This document shows, piece after piece, positions 5,108-5,183 of a DNA stretch of 5,183 nucleotides. Within the stretch, counting starts at the first letter, position 1. Each line of letters opens with the position of its first letter. The stretch covers positions 1-5,183 of the forward strand of contig CAIZNF010000696.1 of NCBI GenBank assembly GCA_903934275.1, read 5' to 3'. Both the position numbers and the translations under genes were made by a program. The notes under the pieces are model-generated. The model was given only the letters and a program-made list of their open reading frames with translations. It was not told the origin of the DNA and made no database searches. Source of the DNA: an uncultured Nitrosomonadales bacterium (GTDB lineage: Bacteria; Pseudomonadota; Gammaproteobacteria; Burkholderiales; Gallionellaceae).

Positions 5108-5136
5108 TTGGTATATTACCAATCAAATGATGTCAA
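5108..5136 (-). promoter_or_regulatory. Candidate mltC promoter overlapped by a 15-bp palindrome
   Basis: On the minus strand a perfect TTGACA (5136-5131) is followed after 15 bp by TATACC (5115-5110), a 4/6 match to the -10 box with slightly short spacing. The -10 lies inside the perfect palindrome TTGGTA-ATA-TACCAA (5122-5108). Such overlap is typical of a repressor operator. The leader to the mltC start would be about 100 nt. The palindrome could equally serve a rightward gene beyond the window edge. The rest of 5007-5183 shows no gene. Confidence 0.4.
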
Positions 5137-5183
5137 AGCGCGACAAGAATATTGTATTTATTTAGCATTAACAACTGGTTGGA

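Noticed and set aside
5127..5165. Twelve-codon open frame on the plus strand starting ATGATG
   Set aside because: It is too short, overlaps the candidate mltC promoter, has no ribosome binding site and resembles nothing known.

Overview
The window looks like chromosomal DNA of a betaproteobacterium, possibly from the Gallionellaceae/Nitrosomonadales. This is inferred from the moderate GC content, the protein character and the gene order ispD, ispF, tsaB, rimI, uracil-DNA glycosylase. No taxonomic marker is present, so genus and species cannot be given. Every gene I can support lies on the minus strand, so transcription runs from right to left.

From the right edge: positions 5007-5183 are a non-coding upstream region with a promoter-like site overlapped by a 15-bp perfect palindrome. 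It precedes an MltC-type lytic murein transglycosylase lipoprotein (3807-5006), which ends just before a small terminator-like hairpin. A 329-bp gap (3478-3806) follows. It holds a tight G-quadruplex motif beside a 12-bp perfect inverted repeat, and short repeats just upstream of the next gene. Next comes a three-gene cluster of small proteins: DUF4160, DUF2442 and a HigA-type helix-turn-helix protein. Its layout resembles a toxin-antitoxin module, but no HigB toxin is present.

Downstream is a housekeeping block. ispD (1904-2578) and ispF (1255-1728) encode two enzymes of the MEP pathway for isoprenoid precursors. They are separated by 175 bp holding a dispersed-type repeat built of 9-bp units in opposite orientations. 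From ispF onward the genes overlap: ispF/tsaB by 1 nt (TGATG), tsaB/rimI by 1 nt (TAATG), and rimI/uracil-DNA glycosylase by 8 nt. This indicates a translationally coupled operon joining isoprenoid synthesis, the t6A tRNA modification factor TsaB, ribosomal protein acetylation and uracil repair.

The housekeeping genes are standard, and their catalytic residues can be read directly. The least explained parts are the DUF4160-DUF2442-HTH cluster, the structured DNA in front of it, and the repeat between ispD and ispF. None of these can be called a new system from sequence alone; the three-gene cluster is the best candidate for one.
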